Positions 60,421 through 64,000 of a stretch of DNA of 64,000 nucleotides are shown piece after piece. The DNA lies in NCBI GenBank assembly GCA_016748015.1, contig JAAOMT010000057.1, positions 547,536 to 611,535 on the forward strand. The letters run 5' to 3'. The position numbers and the translations under genes were made by a program. Source of the stretch: Geosiphon pyriformis (taxonomy: Eukaryota > Glomeromycota > Glomeromycetes > Archaeosporales > Geosiphonaceae). The notes beneath the pieces were generated by a model. That model was not told where the DNA came from, made no database searches, and saw only the letters and a list, made by a program, of their open reading frames with translations. How positions within the stretch are numbered: position 1 is the stretch's first letter; each line of letters starts with the position of its first letter.

Positions 60421-61119
60421 ATTATAACTGTCAGTTGTTGGTGGCATTCTTTCTTCCTTTTCTTTTCTTTTTCCCTTATCTTCATTTCATTCCCGACTTG
60501 AGACTTCTTTTTGTTTATTATTGGTCCAAGTTAGATTGTTGGTTTCTCAGGTAAGTTCCTCTTTTTGCTTTTCCTTGGGGTTGTTGTCCCACAATAGTAC
60601 TGGTGGTAGCTTGTAGTGGTCTTTGTCATTGGTCCCAGCATTGATAGTGGTTTCACAGGTAGGTTTTTTTTTTTGCTCCTCTTTTCCGTTGTTATTGTCG
60701 TCCTAGGCGAGTATTGGCGGTAGCTCATTGTGGTCGGCATCAGCCCACAAGACTTGGTATGCTTTCCAGGTAGGTTTTTCTTTCTCCTTCTCCAGTTTGA
60801 TCAATAGTTTCTCTCTTAGAAGAGTCTTGAAATGGCCACACGTGGCCGGTACACATATGTGTTAGTCCTGATATGTTAGGTGGAGTTCCTGGATGTTTGA
60901 GTCTAATGTCGCATTGACTTTGAATAGCCAGTTATTACCAACAAGAGCTTAGTATTGAGTGGCTTCTATTACTAGAACTTTAATGGAAGTCACAATATCA
61001 TTGACTTCAAAAGGAAAGTTGTCGATTTCACTGATTAGAGTTTTGGTCACTCCATCAACTGTAATGATTCTAGTGCTGGCAGCTTAATCAACTTGGCAAC
61101 CTAATTGATTCATGAGTTG

Positions 61120-61560
61120 TCATGTGATGATACTGCCTACTGAACCACCATTGAGAATCAATTTAATAGATTGACCATCAATCTTAGCATCTGTGTACAT
61201 CACGGTAATGGGTTTTTCATCAAGAGTGGCTCCACTAAATAATGGTGTACTTGATGGTTCTTTGATCTCGAATGGGAAGATGGCGGTTAGTAATTCATCA
61301 TTGGTGACTGTTGCTGGCGGAATATTACTGGTAAGTGTTTGTTGTTTTTGGGTGGGTTCCTGGTTGCTAGTTGAAGCATTTTCTGGGGTAACCAAGAGAC
61401 TTAAATAGTGTTGGGAAGTCGGGTTTTGGGTGGCGCCTGTACCCAAATTCCAAGAATGGGATCCTAAGCTCTGATGAGAGGAGCTGGGGACCAGTTGATG
61501 AACAACCATTGCTGATCTCCAATTTTGAGCAATTCTGGGTCTTGGGTTTCCTGATGTCAT
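61120..61560 (-). pseudogene. Element B retropepsin region
   Basis: 146 codons matching element A 49037-49480, with the protease motif damaged: KLILNGGSVGSIIT where A has LILDSG. The catalytic Asp is Asn (codon AAT, a G-to-A change). Inactive. Confidence 0.8.
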
Positions 61561-61754
61561 TGTAGCTGAGTTTTGGAGCGGTGTTTGGATTGATGGTTGA
61601 GACCAATAAATTATTTGGGACTGTGGCTAATAAATTACTGGAGACTGCTGTTGATAAATTGAAGGTTAATATATTGGTGGTTGATAAATTGGTTGCTACA
61701 TCATTGGCAGGTAAGTAGTTTGATATTGGTCTTGATCTTGATTCAGATAACAAT

Positions 61755-62294
61755 TCAGAGTTTGGAACTGGCGATCAGGATTTCTGTATTGATTTCCTGA
61801 TCGTTGGTTGCTATAAGTATGGCAATTAACTCGAATATGCCTTGTTTATCACAGTTGTGGCAAGCACGCATTTCCAGCTGCCATGGTAGACTAGATGTAA
61901 TCAAAGATGATGACCATGATTGATTTTGGAAACGATTCGCATTTTCTGAATTATGGCGTTGTTGTGATGTTTGATATATGGTGCAATTGTCAGCTAAGTA
62001 TTCCTCTAGTTTCTGATTAATTGACTCACTGAACTGTTTCAGTTTGGAGTCCAATTCAGATGATTCATTTATTACTAGGTTTACTGCTTGGGTGTGGTTG
62101 GCTTCTAACTCAGCTGCTTCAAAATCTCTGGCATGTGTAACTGCGATAAGAAGGTCAACTGGATGCATTGGATGTACTCGCTGGAGAAGATTACTGCACA
62201 AACCTCTAATAAATTGGTTTAAAATCTGTGGCACTGTAAAATAGTTAGCTTGAATTGCTTGGATCTGGCATAAGTTTCTATGGAAGCGTCCCAA
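61755..62294 (-). pseudogene. Element B gag, capsid-like part and zinc knuckle
   Basis: 179 codons. RFHRNLCQIQAIQANYF aligns with element A gag. The zinc knuckle begins CHNCDKQG and the His and last Cys (HIRVNC) lie one frame away, so a 1-base loss breaks it. Upstream gag to 63571 is present with stops; a Gln-rich stretch reads in the region 62625-62700. Confidence 0.75.
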
Positions 62295-63570
62295 GTAAGT
62301 GGTGACTGCTTCAGTATCTCCTTGTTTGATGGTAGTAAAAAGATTGGCTAATTTGTTGATACTATTATTGTTGCTGAAATATCTTATGAATTTTGTCTTG
62401 AAGTTGTTGAAGTTTTGGGGTTTAACATCTAGACTTTGATACCATGCATCTGCAGTGTCTTTTAGAAAGTATGGGATGGCTTGAAATGCTTAGGCATCAT
62501 TCCATCCATTTGCAGTAATGGCTTTCTCTACATTATTCAGCCATACTTGCACGTCATCTTCTTCGCCAGTAAAGTTGTCAAGTTTTGTGATTGGTGTGTA
62601 GGCCATTGGATCTAAGTTGGATTGTTGTGGTGGCTGTTGAAGTGGTTGTTGTTGTACTGGTTGTTGGGGTGGTAGTTGAAATAACTGTTGTATGAGTTTG
62701 GCTACTAGATTAATTGGCAGTTGATCGATGATGATTACTGGAGATAAGTTTTGCTGATTACTTAATTCGGGATTTGGATTGTTCTGCTTTTGATGATTCG
62801 GGTTTTGATTTCCAAATTTTCTAGATTTAGACTTTGCTGAGCTTGAAAATTCAGGGTTTTAACTTCCAGGTTTTCAGTGATTGGGTTTTGGTAAGTAAAT
62901 TTTTGATCTTCCAATTCTTCTTCTGATAGTTCCCATGGGGTAGTGATTCCAAAGTCTGGTTGAGGTGGCAGTGATCGAATTCCTGATGGAGTTGGTAATC
63001 ATGATTTAAATCCTTCAAAATACGCTCCGTATGGCCCTAGTAAATCTTCTTTCTGTTGTTTGCTTTGGAACTAGAATCTTCCAACTGTTAATGTTGTATT
63101 TGAGGTGGATGTGTTTGCTGATAAGATGTTAATGGCACTTCCAGGTGTGTAGTGATATGATGGAGCAGTTGGTGATTCTACTCTGTGCTTCTTCCAACTA
63201 GGTAATTGTATTCCTTTTGGTATTGCTGTTGGTGTTTGTATTCTTCCTTTACCTTTGTCTACATAGGTAATAGGAAATTGTTGTTGAATGTACTTTTCAA
63301 TAGTCTGGTTGATTTCTCTAATTATTGGTGCAAAACTATAGTTCCTTGGTAAGTTGGTGTGTTGGAATAATTCTGTGTAAAAGTTTTCTCTTGCTGTTTC
63401 AATGTTAACTGTTCCTCCTAAGCATTCAGTGATTCTGTCGTTGATGTAAAAGTTGAAGGCTGATTCGGCTGGATAATGATTACTGTTTAATCCTAATTGT
63501 TAGCTGTATTGTTGAAACAAGGATTTCGCGAATTCTAAATGGTTTGCTCCTATATTTTCTGATTCTGCCA

Positions 63571-63630
63571 TGTTTAGATTTGGGTTGGTGCTGGTTCTCT
63601 GTAGAATTATACCTTACAGGGAGCACCAAA
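63571..63630 (-). other. Element B leader with primer-binding site
   Basis: Two bases inside the LTR edge, the minus strand reads TGGTGCTCCCTGTAAGG, the form expected for a site complementary to a tRNA 3' end (CCA included). Gag starts at 63571. Element A has the same site at 46148 with transitions (TGATGCTCTCTG). Confidence 0.65.
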
Positions 63631-64000
63631 TATTACAGAAGATTATTTCTGCTGTTGAAGTAAATAACAACCCATAACTTGATGTTCATGAAGCTACTTC
63701 CATTGATAAGGTTTTGCGAGTGTTGTATCTGAAGGTTTTGATGGAGTCTTTTGTATAATGAACAGAGATTCAATAGTTGTTTTATCTGTAGCTTCCCAGA
63801 CTTGCAAGTCTGTCAATTCTTTTCTCGGCTTGGTGGCCGGCAATCTTCTGGTAAGTAATCTGTATCTTCTGTACATGTCCTACTCTCTTACAGGGGTCTT
63901 TTACCAGGCAATCCTTGATGTCAGTAATCAGCACTTTTCAATCAATGAGTTAGTACACAATAATAAATCAAAATAAAATAAAGAAAATAAGAGAAAAATA
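63631..64000 (-). mobile_element. 5' LTR of element B (cut by window end)
   Basis: It aligns base for base with 54262-54632 apart from scattered transitions and one or two indels, starting TATTACAGAAGATTATTTCT. The rest of the LTR and any target-site duplication lie outside the window. Confidence 0.88.

Larger units (their letters stand above)
55111..63630 (-). mobile_element. Ty3/gypsy element B, internal region (near full length, decayed)
   Basis: The most complete element. From 5' (right) to 3' (left): primer-binding site TGGTGCTCCCTG (63617-63628), gag from 63571, zinc knuckle near 61850, protease (61120-61560 region), Cys-rich region (60190-60400), dUTPase and RT fingers in one ORF (58295-60025), RT palm and thumb (57788-58240), RNase H (57254-57544), integrase (56207-56806), a GPY/F-like module (about 55980-56200), the post-integrase region (about 55130-55960) and the purine tract (55111-55125). 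Inactivating changes include protease NGG in place of DSG, RT YLDN in place of YLDD, and a frameshift inside the zinc knuckle. Confidence 0.9.

Noticed and set aside
61755-61900. Frameshift in the element B zinc knuckle as programmed gag-pol frameshifting
   Set aside because: Element A reads through the same place in frame with an intact CCHC, and no slippery site is evident. It looks like a 1-base loss.
55130-63571. In-frame TGA/TAG/TAA in pol read as an alternative genetic code or readthrough
   Set aside because: The stops fall at different places in A, B and C, match single transitions from CGA/CAG/CAA, and host genes use standard stops. Mutation is the simpler explanation.

Overview
This is a eukaryotic, very AT-rich nuclear window. 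It most likely comes from an arbuscular mycorrhizal fungus (Glomeromycotina). Three things suggest this: compact genes with many short GT-AG introns; LINE and Ty3/gypsy families of a type I associate with that group; and sharp partitioning into a gene island and repeat deserts. The lineage call is inference, because no rRNA or organelle marker is present.

Layout. (1) 1-10.7 kb is a repeat desert: two heavily decayed LINE copies on +, a solo LTR, and a less decayed 3' LINE fragment on -. (2) 10.7-29.9 kb is a gene island with nine apparently intact genes: DUF427 protein (-), SET-domain H3K9-type methyltransferase (+), homeodomain protein (-), tRNA m7G methyltransferase Trm8 (+), USP25/28-like deubiquitinase (+), a polytopic membrane protein of unknown role (-), an N-formylglutamate-amidohydrolase-like protein (-), ZNHIT3/Hit1 zf-HIT protein (+) and a medium-chain reductase (-). 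A broken Fanzor (eukaryotic TnpB relative) gene lies between the amidohydrolase and ZNHIT3. For seven multi-exon genes I give splice models whose exon lengths add up to open reading frames. (3) 29.9-32.6 kb is AT-rich DNA with another LINE ORF1 fragment. (4) 32.6-64 kb is a nest of LTR retrotransposons. Element C (-) sits in the LINE fragment and carries a solo LTR. Family-D copies D1 and D2 (-) lie to its right, then element A (+, carrying another solo LTR), then element B (-), which is inserted in A and runs off the right edge.

Elements A, B and C are one Ty3/gypsy family with an unusual pol: retropepsin, a Cys-rich zinc-binding region, a complete trimeric-type dUTPase domain fused in frame to reverse transcriptase, RNase H, integrase, and a further reading frame after integrase. 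Family D also has a post-integrase ORF. All copies carry stops and look inactive. The damage is mostly transition-type (CAA/CAG/CGA to stop), CpG is scarce in the repeats and common in the gene island, and B's two LTRs differ almost only by transitions. This points to cytosine methylation and deamination confined to the repeats.

The host genes are housekeeping or regulatory functions (chromatin, transcription, tRNA modification, ubiquitin removal, snoRNP assembly, redox) and do not form a pathway. The items most worth following up are the dUTPase-RT polyprotein, the post-integrase ORFs and the Fanzor relic.
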